Assembly (NCBI RefSeq): GCF_024758005.1
Contig: NZ_CP103288.1
Coordinates: 1,922,001-1,986,000, forward strand
Length of the DNA stretch: 64,000 nucleotides
Source of the DNA: Pseudarthrobacter sp. NS4
GTDB taxonomy: Bacteria; Actinomycetota; Actinomycetes; Actinomycetales; Micrococcaceae
Direction of reading: 5' to 3'
The position numbers and the translations under genes were made by a program. The notes under the pieces are model-generated. The model was not told the DNA's origin. It searched no databases and saw only the letters and a program-made list of their open reading frames with translations. Every line of letters begins with the position of its first letter. Positions within the stretch are counted from its first letter, which is position 1. Positions 1 through 8,218 of the stretch are shown here, piece by piece.

Positions 1-91
1 GTATCCGGATGCGTTTTCTTGCGTTGTCAGTGACATGGAAGTCCGGGCTGGTGTTGCCGTACCCGCTTGCATGGCCGTTCACCCCCAGCAC
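1..91 (-). CDS. possible partial CDS running off the left edge
   Basis: A minus-strand frame opens with GTG at 91 and stays open to base 1, about 30 codons. A GAGGAAG ribosome-binding sequence lies 9 bases upstream (about 101-107), and third codon positions are mostly G or C, as in real genes nearby. The visible peptide starts M-L-G-V-N-G-H. I recognise no family. The fragment is too short to call a function, and it could be a chance frame. Confidence 0.3.
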   Translation of the reverse strand, partial: MLGVNGHASGYGNTSPDFHVTDNARKRIRI

Positions 92-266
92 ACCCTCGAT
101 TCTTCCTCAAAATGATTGCTTCGTGATCTGATAATCCACTGGAGCCCTCCATAAGACCCGCCCGAAAACTGCCCGGTGGGGGACCCTAAAGCTACAGTCA
201 AAAACGACCGTAAAATCGGTGGTTTGAGGGGCCGAGAGGCCAGAGAATGCTTGATGTCGGGGGAAT

Positions 267-722
267 ATGGCAGTCAACGGCCACCAGGAACACGATGATG
301 CAGTGCGTACCGAGCATGAAGCGGCTCTTGCCCGCGGGGAGCAACGGGTTTTGTACCTAACCAAGGACGGGATGCTGCACAGCTACACCAAAAAAGAGTT
401 GGGAGGTCCACCTAACGGAAGTACACGGTGGTGGCAGAACCTGCCCGCGCTGCTGTTCCTGCTGCCCATGCTGTCCCTCGGCATATACGTATTCATCACA
501 AATCCGGTTGGAAAGGCGAGTGCCCAATGGGCAACCTTGTTCGGTGCAGTGCTGATGGCCCTGGCAGCCGTTTACCTCATCTGGGAAATGGTGGTTGTGT
601 ATCGCAGTCGGGAGGAACGCCTCCGGCGGGGATCGCCTGATCCACTTCGCATCTCCGGGGCCAAGACCAAGCTTCCCGAGTCCTATACGCAATCACAACC
701 AATTAGGAAGAGCCGATGGTGA
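267..722 (+). CDS. small two-helix membrane protein, unknown function
   Basis: This 151-residue protein has a charged, soluble N-terminus (about residues 1-52) followed by two predicted membrane helices, near residues 56-76 and 84-110. The C-terminal tail is basic. I do not recognise the family. ATG at 267 is the natural start, preceded by a GGGGGA stretch. It stands alone, with no gene close enough to suggest an operon. Function cannot be inferred beyond membrane location. Confidence 0.6.
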   Translation: MAVNGHQEHDDAVRTEHEAALARGEQRVLYLTKDGMLHSYTKKELGGPPNGSTRWWQNLPALLFLLPMLSLGIYVFITNPVGKASAQWATLFGAVLMALAAVYLIWEMVVVYRSREERLRRGSPDPLRISGAKTKLPESYTQSQPIRKSRW

Positions 723-1009
723 ACGATCCCTGATCCTTTAGTAAGACGGGGACGCGCTAATCGAGAATTTTTGATGTGAATCGCTGCCATAAGTGGCGGC
801 GTACTTGAGGCGGTAACCGACACTGGTCCCCAGGTGTGAAGAGTAACCAGCCTCCGCATGGATGCACTGGGTTGGCTCCAGATTCAGCACATCAGCTACC
901 GTACGCCAGGCTGAACCCGGCGAAGGAAGCCGAACTGTGAATGCTGTTATTCCATGCTGCAGGCAGGGCCCTTCCTCAGCTTGAGAACCGGTGACAGCCT
1001 CTAGATGCG

Positions 1010-1044
1010 AAGGAGGGCCGCCCCGGGTCGGGGCGGCCCTCCTT
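1010..1044 (-). terminator. perfect 15-bp hairpin
   Basis: Bases 1010-1024 pair perfectly with 1030-1044 around a 5-base loop (GGGTC). It lies 38 bases past the stop of the minus-strand secreted-protein gene, so it is probably that gene's terminator. No clear T-run follows on either strand, which is common in high-GC actinobacteria. Confidence 0.7.
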
Positions 1045-1081
1045 GTGGCAGCAGGAACCTGCCTGCATGATGGTGCCGGTG

Positions 1082-1420
1082 CTAGAGGACGTCAACGACG
1101 ACGACGAGCACGTTGTCCACGACGGTGACATCCACGACGTCCTGGACGTCGATGTCGTTGTCGTTCAGGGCGTTGACCGTAATGCCGTTGAGCACGTTGT
1201 TCACGGGAACGTCCACGTCGATGTTGCTCAGGATGTCACCGTTGACGGTGACGAGCTGGATCTGGTCGATGTCTACTGTGCGGTCCGCGTTCACTGCCGC
1301 GGCGACAAGGCCGCCGACGGCTCCTGCGTTCTGGTTGGTGGCTGCCTGGGCCATTCCGGCGCCGCCGAATGCCAGCGAAGAGGTGAGGGCTGCTGTGGCA
1401 AGTGTCTTGGTGATCTGCAT
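1082..1420 (-). CDS. secreted Asp/Val/Asn-rich small protein
   Basis: This 112-residue protein starts with a clear signal peptide: a basic start, a hydrophobic core and an AQA-type signal peptidase site after about residue 26. The mature part of about 86 residues is almost free of basic residues and is built from alternating Val/Ile/Leu and Asp/Asn, ending in a Val-rich stretch. That alternation suggests beta-strands or an amyloid-like or surface-assembling protein, but I do not recognise a family. An AAGGAG ribosome-binding site precedes the ATG. A strong hairpin follows the gene at 1010-1044. Confidence 0.7.
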   Translation of the reverse strand: MQITKTLATAALTSSLAFGGAGMAQAATNQNAGAVGGLVAAAVNADRTVDIDQIQLVTVNGDILSNIDVDVPVNNVLNGITVNALNDNDIDVQDVVDVTVVDNVLVVVVDVL

Positions 1421-1610
1421 GGGTCGTACTCCTTCGTTGAGCGAAAGGGGGTTCTAATCCCGGTGCGTGCCTCACGTTACGCATGGGGCTGATGTTCAGC
1501 AAATCGGTCGTAAGGTTACTTACTATTGTCCGTGTCCGGGCATCATCCGGACGTTTGCGCGCCGAGTACCAGTCCTATATATGCGCCCAAAACGAGGATC
1601 AATCAACGGT

Positions 1611-2054
1611 TCAGGGGTTTTCCATCAGGACCTTGAGGTTGGCTAGGGCCTTCTCGTCGTCTCGCTTGAAGATCAGCTTTAGAAGGGGGAGGGCGAACCG
1701 GGCCAGCCCGGTTACTTGGAAATCCACTTTGCTGATGAGTCGACAGGTGTTGGCACCGGTGGGCTCGACCAGGTATGAGGCGACTCCGGTCATCTTGCCC
1801 GAGGGTAGCTCGAAGGCGACGAAGCGGCCAGGTTCGTAGGCGATGAAGCGATTACGGGTGACGATCTTCATCCCTGCGAATCGCCGCGTTAGTTCATGCT
1901 CGGTGCCAACGCCGAGAGGACCCGGCGTGATGCGCCGTATCTCGTCGATGCCGCTTTGCCATCTGGGCGCGTTCGTGTGGTCTGCGACGAAATCGAAGAC
2001 CTTTGAAGCCGGAGCCTGCAGCTCGGTGATCGTTTCCAGTTGGAGCCTTCTCAT
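1611..2054 (-). CDS. SRPBCC-family (START/polyketide cyclase-like) protein
   Basis: The 147-residue sequence has the START/Bet v1-like pattern: an N-terminal strand, the xxVFDFVADHTNAPRW segment of SRPBCC proteins, then alternating strands and a C-terminal helix. These proteins bind small hydrophobic ligands in a cavity, and members act as cyclases, lipid carriers or toxin-like proteins. No catalytic residues can be assigned. The ATG overlaps the stop of an upstream 73-codon open frame in an ATGA arrangement, suggesting translational coupling. The specific ligand is unknown. Confidence 0.75.
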   Translation of the reverse strand: MRRLQLETITELQAPASKVFDFVADHTNAPRWQSGIDEIRRITPGPLGVGTEHELTRRFAGMKIVTRNRFIAYEPGRFVAFELPSGKMTGVASYLVEPTGANTCRLISKVDFQVTGLARFALPLLKLIFKRDDEKALANLKVLMENP

Positions 2055-2272
2055 GAGGCTTCCTTTCTCTGCTTCACCGTTTCCCCCGGTAGCGGGAAAT
2101 TCGCTCCAGGTGTTCCAGCCCCTCCGGTGCTAAGGCCCCAGCGTAGCTTTTCAATCCTCTGGGGCAGTTGTGCGATGAAGTTTTGAACGAATACTTTCCA
2201 GACTCCGTCGTCATCAAGATCGGTGCGCCGCCACTTGAGTACGGATTCGTCCAGATGGGGCAGGAACCTGCG
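2051..2272 (-). pseudogene. start-less coding fragment coupled to the SRPBCC gene
   Basis: A 73-codon frame ends in TGA overlapping the next gene's ATG. Its translation looks protein-like (for example VWKVFVQNFIAQLPQRIEKL, an amphipathic helix). It opens directly after a stop codon at 2273-2275 and has no ATG or GTG start, only a possible CTG. The most likely reading is the 3' remnant of a gene whose front was lost or frameshifted. Family unrecognised. Confidence 0.35.
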
Positions 2273-2275
2273 TCA

Positions 2276-2687
2276 GGTGTGGCCATGGTTGCCGTCAAGT
2301 TTGTGCATTCTCAAGATTAGCTCAATTAGTAACGTCGTTGTATAAACACTCTTCCTTTGACTTGCCCCTGCCCCTAGTGTGGATTTCCCCAAGCTCGTCC
2401 AAGGGGTCAATGAAAATGCCAGTGGCGCAGACAGGGGAAGTTGGGCCGGAGGATTTGCAAGAGCCCGGCATTCCGGAATCATCCGAGGCGGGTCGGCGAT
2501 CATCTGATGAGTGGATGAGCAACTCGACGCTGCTGCTTCGAGGACCCGGGCAATTCAGGCGTGCAGACTGGCCATGAGCCAGAGTTGAGCAGAAACAGTC
2601 CTGAAGGTGTGGTTATTAAGTTTATGGGCGTTTGCCATTGCTGCTAAAGGTCCTTCCGCTGACTTGATCACGGTGACCCGGGCTGGT
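2276..2687. other. no supported gene
   Basis: Short frames exist on both strands but none has convincing composition, a ribosome-binding site or a recognisable motif. Part of it is AT-richer (about 2300-2350) and could carry promoter elements. I see nothing definite. Confidence 0.4.
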
Positions 2688-2987
2688 TCAGCTTTCGCAC
2701 TCGGTGCAGCACTTGTTTCCGTCGCTTTCCCTGGCGAGTTGGCTGCGGTGGTGAACCAGGAAGCAGGACACGCAGGTGAACTCGTCGGGTTGGACCGGCA
2801 CAATGTGGACCAGCAGTTCTGCACTTGAAAGGTCAGCGCCGGGAAGTTCGAAAGTATCGGCAAGGTCGCCGTCGTCCACGTCGATGACAGCCGCCGCGGG
2901 TGAGGCCTTGTCTGTCTTGAGCTCATCGGGTGGCTCCGCCGTCTCGTCATCGGCCCTTGTGCGGGGTGCGTCGTAGTCGATGGACAC
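2688..2987 (-). CDS. DUF4193 family protein
   Basis: This 99-residue acidic protein matches the actinobacterial DUF4193 family along its length. It starts SIDYDAPR, has an acidic middle, the FELPGADLS segment, and a C-terminal cysteine block (FTCVSCFLVHHRSQLA, then CCTEC) that probably binds zinc or forms disulfides. Start is GTG at 2987 with an AAGGAG site upstream. The biochemical function of the family is unknown. Confidence 0.9.
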   Translation of the reverse strand: MSIDYDAPRTRADDETAEPPDELKTDKASPAAAVIDVDDGDLADTFELPGADLSSAELLVHIVPVQPDEFTCVSCFLVHHRSQLARESDGNKCCTECES

Positions 2988-3134
2988 TGGTTCTCCTTTA
3001 TGTCTTGCCCAGGAGGTATGTCGGGATCACCCTCGGCAGTGCCGGTGCGGGTCTGTCCGGTGCGCGACGCCGGAATGGACCTTTCCGGTGTCAGCAGCAG
3101 GACAGGCCCGCAGTCCCCGGTGGCTTCTTGTGGT

Positions 3135-3629
3135 TTAGGTTTGGGTTCCGGCATATGTTCCACTGCCAGCGGTGTCACTTTCGCTGGTGCTGGTTCCGCG
3201 GTTTGCTCCGGTTGCTTCGCCGCTGTGGGTGATCGGTATCTTCCGTGACGGTCTTTCCTGCTGCTCGGATACCGGGATCCGGACTTCGAGGATCCCGTCG
3301 GTGTAGGAAGCGCGGATGTCTTCTTCCTTGACAGCCCCTGGCAGGGCTACTGTCCGGGAGAAGGTGCCGTACCGGAATTCTGAGCGGTACCCGCTCTTGT
3401 CTTTGTGCTCCGATTTCTCCTCATGGCGTACGTCGATGCGAAGCTCGTCCCCGGTCAGCGTGATGTCAACGTCCTTGCCAGGATCAATCCCTGGCACCTC
3501 AGCTTTGACCACCATCGAATCGCCCTCGCGGTACTCCTCAACCCGGAGCCAGGACCTTGCTTCGCCTTCCAGGAACCGACGGACAGGATCGGCAATGTCC
3601 ACGCCGGACCACCGCAGAAGATTGTTCAT
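3135..3629 (-). CDS. Hsp20/alpha-crystallin small heat-shock protein
   Basis: The 164-residue protein carries the alpha-crystallin domain: VKAEVPGID near its start, the FSRTVALPG segment in the middle, and DGILEVRIPV near the end. It is an ATP-independent holdase that binds unfolding proteins in the cytosol. The start at 3629 is chosen because AGGAGG lies just upstream; a longer frame begins at 3671 without such a site. The tail (last 35-40 residues) is Ser/Thr/Gly-rich and likely disordered. Confidence 0.9.
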   Translation of the reverse strand: MNNLLRWSGVDIADPVRRFLEGEARSWLRVEEYREGDSMVVKAEVPGIDPGKDVDITLTGDELRIDVRHEEKSEHKDKSGYRSEFRYGTFSRTVALPGAVKEEDIRASYTDGILEVRIPVSEQQERPSRKIPITHSGEATGANRGTSTSESDTAGSGTYAGTQT

Positions 3630-3716
3630 CGTGCTGCCTCCTATTTGCTGCCCAGCCCCCGCAACCGACACGGCCGGGGCCGGGATCGGATTTGAACAGC
3701 ATTAAAATACGCCTGC

Positions 3717-3956
3717 ATGGCCCTGTTGTTAAGCCCGAAGAAATGCCCACCGACGGGGGACTGGCGGGCTTTCGTAGACGCGCTGCAGGCAGCAGGTTTT
3801 GACCATCAGCTGAATGATCCCGGAGACGAAAAGCTCGAAACTGATCTTCTCTTGGCGTGCGATGTACCCTTAGCGGGATCCTCAGACCCTGGTTTTGGGA
3901 AACTGGAAAGGTGGAACAAAAGAGATGACACTCCAAAACGAGTGGGACCGACTTGA
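3717..3956 (+). CDS. small hypothetical protein, uncertain
   Basis: A 79-codon frame starts just upstream of, and divergent from, Hsp20. Its middle (WRAFVDALQAAGFDHQL) looks like a helical protein, and codon choice is moderately GC-rich. The 3' end overlaps the next gene by about 30 bases in another frame, and I find no good ribosome-binding site. It could be a real small gene or chance. Confidence 0.3.
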   Translation: MALLLSPKKCPPTGDWRAFVDALQAAGFDHQLNDPGDEKLETDLLLACDVPLAGSSDPGFGKLERWNKRDDTPKRVGPT

Positions 3957-4194
3957 CTCAGAGACGCGCCAGTGGCTCTTGGATAATCCAGGATGCGTAA
4001 TGGTGCCGCACACCGTCAGTGCCAGGATCAAGGAAATTGCTGCAGGGCACATCGAAGTTGATGAACACGGCCAAATGCTGCTTTCCCGAGAGGACCTCGA
4101 TTTCATCCGCGAGAAGGGCACGGGTGTCGGAACACGCGAAATCAGCGAGGAATTGCAGTTCTTTGATGCAACGCAGCCCCGAAAGCGCGAATAA
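3925..4194 (+). CDS. small hypothetical protein
   Basis: An 89-residue acidic protein with two helical parts: an N-terminal WDRLDSETRQWLLDNPGC segment and a C-terminal LSREDLDFIREK segment. I recognise no domain. ATG at 3925 is preferred; an in-frame start at 3895 would add ten residues of poor composition. Codon use is convincing. No operon partner. Confidence 0.6.
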   Translation: MTLQNEWDRLDSETRQWLLDNPGCVMVPHTVSARIKEIAAGHIEVDEHGQMLLSREDLDFIREKGTGVGTREISEELQFFDATQPRKRE

Positions 4195-4287
4195 GCCGCA
4201 GCCGCGCAGGACAGTGCAGTCTGCTGTGTCGTTCCTGCTCAATATGTGGGGCATCGCCTTTTTTCGGCCAGGCGCGGAGTTAGGGGC

Positions 4288-4891
4288 CTAGCGACCGCTC
4301 AAGAAACTGTTTGTGAGCAGTCTCAGGCTTGCGGGAGTAGCTGCCAACTCTATGGTCCCTTTATCGGTACTGACCGTTAGGACTTCATTCCGCGGAAAGG
4401 TTGACCACTTGGGCCTTGCCGGCTGGCCAACCAGGCGCAGCTCTGGAGCTTGCGATGAGTCCGCTGCCAGTCGCGGGGATCGTTGTCTGAAACAGGAACC
4501 GGCCCGGTTCAATTTTCGCGTATCCTGCTGCCCACTTCCCCTTGAGTGTTGATCCACTTTTCCGAAGGGCGCATTGGAAAAGACCTTGTTCGGCGTCCCG
4601 TGCAACACGTCGTCTTTGCATGGAAATGATCGGCGACGAGACCAGCGCAGTTAGGGCAATGGTGGCCGGAATGAGAATGGCCAGCGCCGGCCAGTGTCCC
4701 ACGATGGCGCTTAAGGGAGGGAACGCGAACAGCAGGATTACCGCCGCCGGAAGGACATGCAGGCTACCCAAGTCGTAGACCTTTTCCACCCAGCTTCGGG
4801 GCGCCGGCTCCAGGTTCACTTCCCTCATCGGCAGTCTTTGACCTTCCTGCACACATGCGTACGCTACGCCCTTACCCTCGGGTTGGCTCAT
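4288..4891 (-). pseudogene. DUF2550-like membrane protein, frameshifted
   Basis: From ATG at 4891 the frame encodes a short N-terminus, two membrane helices (about residues 40-85) and a segment resembling DUF2550 (LFQCALRKSGS, then KWAAGYAKIEPGRF). It then ends at 4385 in poor sequence. The expected tail (VLTVSTDKGTIELAATPASL) is found in another frame ending at 4288. A single-base indel between about 4400 and 4470 would join them. Either a real frameshift or a sequencing error. DUF2550 has no known function. Confidence 0.55.
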
Positions 4892-4929
4892 AGAGAGGTT
4901 CCTGTGCCGAGACGGTTGAATTTGGACTT

Positions 4930-5181
4930 TTAGGGCGGGCCATGTTTGGGGAGGCGGCTGCGCCGGCGGTTGGCTGCGAAGTAGGTCAGAGAGGCCATGG
5001 CGGCGAAGAAGAACACGATGGCGAGAAAGTAGTTGGAAATCAGCAGCATCCAGATGCAGCACAGCAGCAGTGCCGGCGGGAGGAGGATGGCCGTTGCCCA
5101 GAATGTCTTGCCTTGGTGCCGGCTGGTTCCGTCCTTGTTTCCTTGGGCCGGATTTTCCTGGTTGTTGGGTTCAGAGTTCAT
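4930..5181 (-). CDS. small two-helix membrane protein
   Basis: An 83-residue protein with a polar N-terminus, two adjacent membrane helices (about residues 28-48 and 52-70) and a basic C-terminus (NRRRSRLPKHG). It lies 113 bases downstream of the minus-strand Asp23-like genes and may belong to that envelope-stress unit. The family is not recognised. Confidence 0.55.
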   Translation of the reverse strand: MNSEPNNQENPAQGNKDGTSRHQGKTFWATAILLPPALLLCCIWMLLISNYFLAIVFFFAAMASLTYFAANRRRSRLPKHGPP

Positions 5182-5294
5182 GCCGTTTCCATGCCGATGG
5201 GGTAGCGCTCGGGAGTCCGGTGCGGTGCCGGTTCGGAATCGTCGGGCGGATCCGTAACGATGATCGTGGGTGGACGTGATGCTGGTGTTCTGAT

Positions 5295-5708
5295 TCAGAG
5301 GTGCCCGGGAGGGTGGGCCGCTGTGGCGGTGGATGGGTGCTCTATGGCCAGGACCGAGATATCGATGCGCCCGGGGATGAGGCCGGTGTGGCTGATGGTC
5401 CGGGCGAGCTGCTCCCGGACGGCCTGGGCGACGTTCAGCGCTGAGAAGGCGATATCGGTGGCGATGTCGAGTTGGACGTCGGCGATGCCGTTGTGGACGC
5501 TGACGAAGACGCCGTCGCGCCGGGCGAAAGTGGCACGGGTGTCTGTCCTGCGGAGATTTTTGATTGTTCCTGTTCCCAGGTGGGTGAGAAGGCTTGTCAG
5601 GGTCGGTTCGAGTCGGAGGACACCTGGTGTATCCAGGGCGGTGCGGGCAGCAAGGTCGGCTATGAGGCGGTGGCTGATCAGCCGGGCTTCGAGGGGATGG
5701 TCAGACAT
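5295..5708 (-). CDS. Asp23/Gls24-like protein
   Basis: This 137-residue protein has the Asp23 fold pattern: a strand-rich middle with GVFVSVHNGIADVQLDIATD, then a helix with AQAVREQLARTI, and a final PGRIDISVLAIE strand. Asp23 proteins are envelope-associated and link to cell-wall stress in Gram-positive bacteria. Its start overlaps the end of the upstream gene by 8 bases, so the two are probably co-translated. The N-terminal 50 residues (RLISHRLIADLAARTALDTPGV) resemble the helix found in other Asp23 members. Confidence 0.7.
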   Translation of the reverse strand: MSDHPLEARLISHRLIADLAARTALDTPGVLRLEPTLTSLLTHLGTGTIKNLRRTDTRATFARRDGVFVSVHNGIADVQLDIATDIAFSALNVAQAVREQLARTISHTGLIPGRIDISVLAIEHPSTATAAHPPGHL

Positions 5709-6285
5709 CGTAGAAATCCTCCACCGTGATGTTGATGGTCCCGGCGTTCAGCCCGACGTGGGCTGTGATCACGCTGATGATCCGCTGACGCAGCAGCTCG
5801 GCGGTTCCGGGAATGTCAGTGCCGGAGGCAACGGCGATTCGAAGGTTAACCGAGATGTCGGCGGTCCCGGCCGGGCGCGGGCCGTCCGCGATATCCGGGA
5901 CAGGGTGGACGCGGCAGCGACGGGCACGTACTCCCGGAAGGGCATCGGCGCCGAACCAGATGACTGAGATGATGGCTTGTTCGCTCATCGCGATGCCCCC
6001 CTGGTCACCCCGGTAGACGGGGAGCAGGTTGCCCCTTCGGACTTCGGCGCGGGCCAGGTTCATGACGGCGTCCTTGACGACGTGATGCGGCTGCAGGGAG
6101 GTGTCTTCTGCATCATTATCCCGAAGCCTGCGGGTGGCTTCCGCTAGGTTTGCCAGACTGGCCCGTGCCGTCCGGCACTGGACGCAGCCGTTTTCATGGG
6201 CGGTGGGGGGCTCTTTGATGGCTGCCCAGGCCTCATCGATGCTGCGGCCACAGCCCAGGCGGGGGATTGTTTGATCTATTGCCAT
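5701..6285 (-). CDS. zinc-finger (ZAS-like) plus Asp23-like fusion, candidate anti-sigma factor
   Basis: The 194-residue protein joins two parts. The N-terminal part (about residues 1-75) holds an H-x3-C-x2-C signature (HENGCVQC), the zinc motif of anti-sigma domains. The C-terminal part (about 95-194) has the Asp23 pattern, ending GTINITVEDFYDV. The start overlaps the sigma-factor gene by 10 bases, the usual arrangement of a sigma and its anti-sigma. I infer that it holds the sigma factor and ties its release to an Asp23-based envelope signal. No membrane segment is present. Confidence 0.65.
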   Translation of the reverse strand: MAIDQTIPRLGCGRSIDEAWAAIKEPPTAHENGCVQCRTARASLANLAEATRRLRDNDAEDTSLQPHHVVKDAVMNLARAEVRRGNLLPVYRGDQGGIAMSEQAIISVIWFGADALPGVRARRCRVHPVPDIADGPRPAGTADISVNLRIAVASGTDIPGTAELLRQRIISVITAHVGLNAGTINITVEDFYDV

Positions 6286-6878
6286 TGACTCATCTTTTCC
6301 GCGAGTTGAGCGCGTGCCCTAGCGAGGCGGCCTCTGACCGTCTGTTCACTGACCTTCAGCGTTGCCGCTATTTCAGCGTAGCTGCGTTCGTGGATTTCCC
6401 GCAGGAGCCAGCAGGCGCGCTGCTCGGGCGGGAGACTTAGCAGCGCTGTTGCCAGGCCGTCCATCTCACAGGAGATTTCCGCTTCCCGGGCGGGATCGCC
6501 TCCGGCTCCCGGCCCCGTGGAGGACCCCGCAGTTGCTTGCAGAGTCGCCGATTCCTGCACGACCTCCGCCTGACTGGAACGTCGCCGCAGACTGTCCAGG
6601 CAGCGGTTGATGGCCATCTGGTAAAGCCACCCGCTGAAAGCCTGCACGTTTTTCAGCAGCGGCAGCTTTCTCCAGCAGGCCACCAGGGTGTCCTGCACGA
6701 CGTCTTCGGCGTCGCCCCGGTCATGCAGCATCCGGAAAGCGAGACGGAAAAGTCTGCCCTGATACGCCTCGACGAGGTATTCGAAAGCTTCCAGGTTGCC
6801 GTCCTGGGCCCGAGCGACGACGGTCGCTTCGTCCAGATCCTCGGGCCGTGTCAGGACAACGGGTTCACGTTCATCCAT
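6276..6878 (-). CDS. ECF-type RNA polymerase sigma factor
   Basis: About 200 residues with sigma region 2 (FRLAFRMLHDRGDAEDVVQD, then VQAFSGWLYQMAINRCLD) and region 4 (LLSLPPEQRACWLLREIHE, then YAEIAATLKVSEQTVRGRL). It directs RNA polymerase to a stress regulon. ATG at 6878 fits the family length; the frame is open further upstream to 7058. It is first in a minus-strand operon with the zinc-finger/Asp23 gene and faces the plus-strand Asp23 operon, its likely target. Confidence 0.9.
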   Translation of the reverse strand: MDEREPVVLTRPEDLDEATVVARAQDGNLEAFEYLVEAYQGRLFRLAFRMLHDRGDAEDVVQDTLVACWRKLPLLKNVQAFSGWLYQMAINRCLDSLRRRSSQAEVVQESATLQATAGSSTGPGAGGDPAREAEISCEMDGLATALLSLPPEQRACWLLREIHERSYAEIAATLKVSEQTVRGRLARARAQLAEKMSQWQ

Positions 6879-7087
6879 CGTCAACGCCGTCCCCTTTGCC
6901 CCCCGAACCGCGCCACCCAGGGTCCGGGGCTTATGAACAATGTTTTCAGACGGCGCCGGTAATGGGAATGCCCCGGTGCGGGGAAGCAGGGACAAAACAG
7001 TCTGCCTATCCGCGTGACATTTGGCGGGGACGTGCGTCTTTAACCATGTAGGCAACATCGCATCGGTTGATTGAGGAGATGGTTCCC

Positions 7088-7588
7088 GTGACAGAAACCC
7101 AGCAGAGCCGCGAACAGTCCGGTGGCACGGTGGCGACCGAGGAGGGGCAGAAACGGGACGCCCCCGTTGAGAAGCGCCGCACGACCGACCTGCTGCACAC
7201 GGACCGGGGGGATACCACCATTGAGGAAACGGTGGTCCAGAAGCTGGCCGGCATGGCTACCCGTGAGGTTCCCGGTGTGTATGCGATGGGAAGCGCTGCC
7301 CGGCGAGCGTTCGGCGCGATGACCGAGCGGATTCCCGGTTCCCAGACGAATGTCAGCGGTGGGGTGAGCGTGGAGAAGGGCGAACGCCAGGCCGCCATCG
7401 ATTTGAGCATCGTCGTCGAGTACGGAATGTCCATCGTCGAGGTGAGCCAGGATATCCGGCGCAATGTCATCCAGTCGGTGGAGCGCGCGACCGGTCTGGA
7501 GGTGCTGGAAGTGAACGTTCACGTCACCGATGTTCATCTGCCCGAAGAAGAGCAGGCCGAAGAGGACACCAAGAAGCCTTTGGAGTAA
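7088..7588 (+). CDS. Asp23/Gls24 family envelope stress protein
   Basis: A 166-residue protein with the full Asp23 pattern: VVQKLAGMATREVPGVYAMG, then the central strand region (AAIDLSIVVEYG) and a C-terminal LEVNVHVTDVHLP. GTG at 7088 is chosen because GAGGAG lies 9 bases upstream; the ATG at 7079 sits directly against that site and cannot use it. It opens the five-gene plus-strand operon. Asp23 proteins form membrane-tethered assemblies through AmaP, a partner of which is encoded at the end of this operon. Confidence 0.9.
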   Translation: MTETQQSREQSGGTVATEEGQKRDAPVEKRRTTDLLHTDRGDTTIEETVVQKLAGMATREVPGVYAMGSAARRAFGAMTERIPGSQTNVSGGVSVEKGERQAAIDLSIVVEYGMSIVEVSQDIRRNVIQSVERATGLEVLEVNVHVTDVHLPEEEQAEEDTKKPLE

Positions 7589-7646
7589 CCACGTCCCCCG
7601 CTCTGCCTCGTTTTCGGGAGGTAACCGATTTTGGAAGGAGTGCCGC

Positions 7647-7826
7647 ATGTCCACTACACGATGGTGTCTGGGAGTCGGCCTGGTACTAGGAATCGTCTTG
7701 GCCTTCGGAGGTTTTACTGCCTTGGTGATAGTGGTCCTGTTTGGCCTGGTTGGGCTGATCGTGGGCCGTGTTGCGGAAGGGAAACTGGATCTGCAGGCAT
7801 TGTTCGGTAAAGCATCCAGCCGATGA
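7647..7826 (+). CDS. DUF2273-like small membrane protein
   Basis: A 59-residue protein with two back-to-back membrane helices, then a GRVAEGKLDL motif and a short basic tail, as in DUF2273 proteins that accompany Asp23 in Gram-positive operons. GGAAGGAG precedes ATG 7647. Its stop overlaps the next gene's start (ATGA). Confidence 0.75.
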   Translation: MSTTRWCLGVGLVLGIVLAFGGFTALVIVVLFGLVGLIVGRVAEGKLDLQALFGKASSR

Positions 7827-8218
7827 ATGCCACTGCAGCGCAGGCAGGCTCCCGGGACCTGGCTTCGCGGGGGCGCACTGTCCTTGACCGTAAGGTGCTG
7901 GAGAAGATCGCCGGTCAGGTCGCCAGCGAAGAGTCTTTCGCCGGCGGGTCCTCAGGAGGGTTTCTGGGCATCGGAGCACGTTCGGACTTTTCTGCCCGGC
8001 CCAAAGTAACGGTGGAGCTTGCGGGCAATATCGCCGTGCTCAGGGTGGAAATAGGGCTGCTCTACCCGGTACCGCTGCGCCAGGCAACCGAACAGCTGCG
8101 ACGCCGGATCAGCGGACGTGTCAGCGCCCTGACCGGGGTGGAGGTGCGCCAGATCGACATCACAGTGTCCTGGCTGAAACCAGCCGATGAATCCACCGGC
8201 CGCCGGAGGCTGTTATGA
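7823..8218 (+). CDS. Asp23/Gls24-like protein
   Basis: A 131-residue Asp23 relative. The segment TVLDRKVLEKIAGQVASEE is the N-terminal helix; KVTVELAGNIAVLRVEIGLL and VEVRQIDITVSWL are the core strands. It overlaps its neighbours by 4 bases on each side, so it is made as part of one operon. A Gly/Ser-rich insert (about residues 41-52) separates the N-terminal helix from the strands. Confidence 0.8.
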   Translation: MNATAAQAGSRDLASRGRTVLDRKVLEKIAGQVASEESFAGGSSGGFLGIGARSDFSARPKVTVELAGNIAVLRVEIGLLYPVPLRQATEQLRRRISGRVSALTGVEVRQIDITVSWLKPADESTGRRRLL

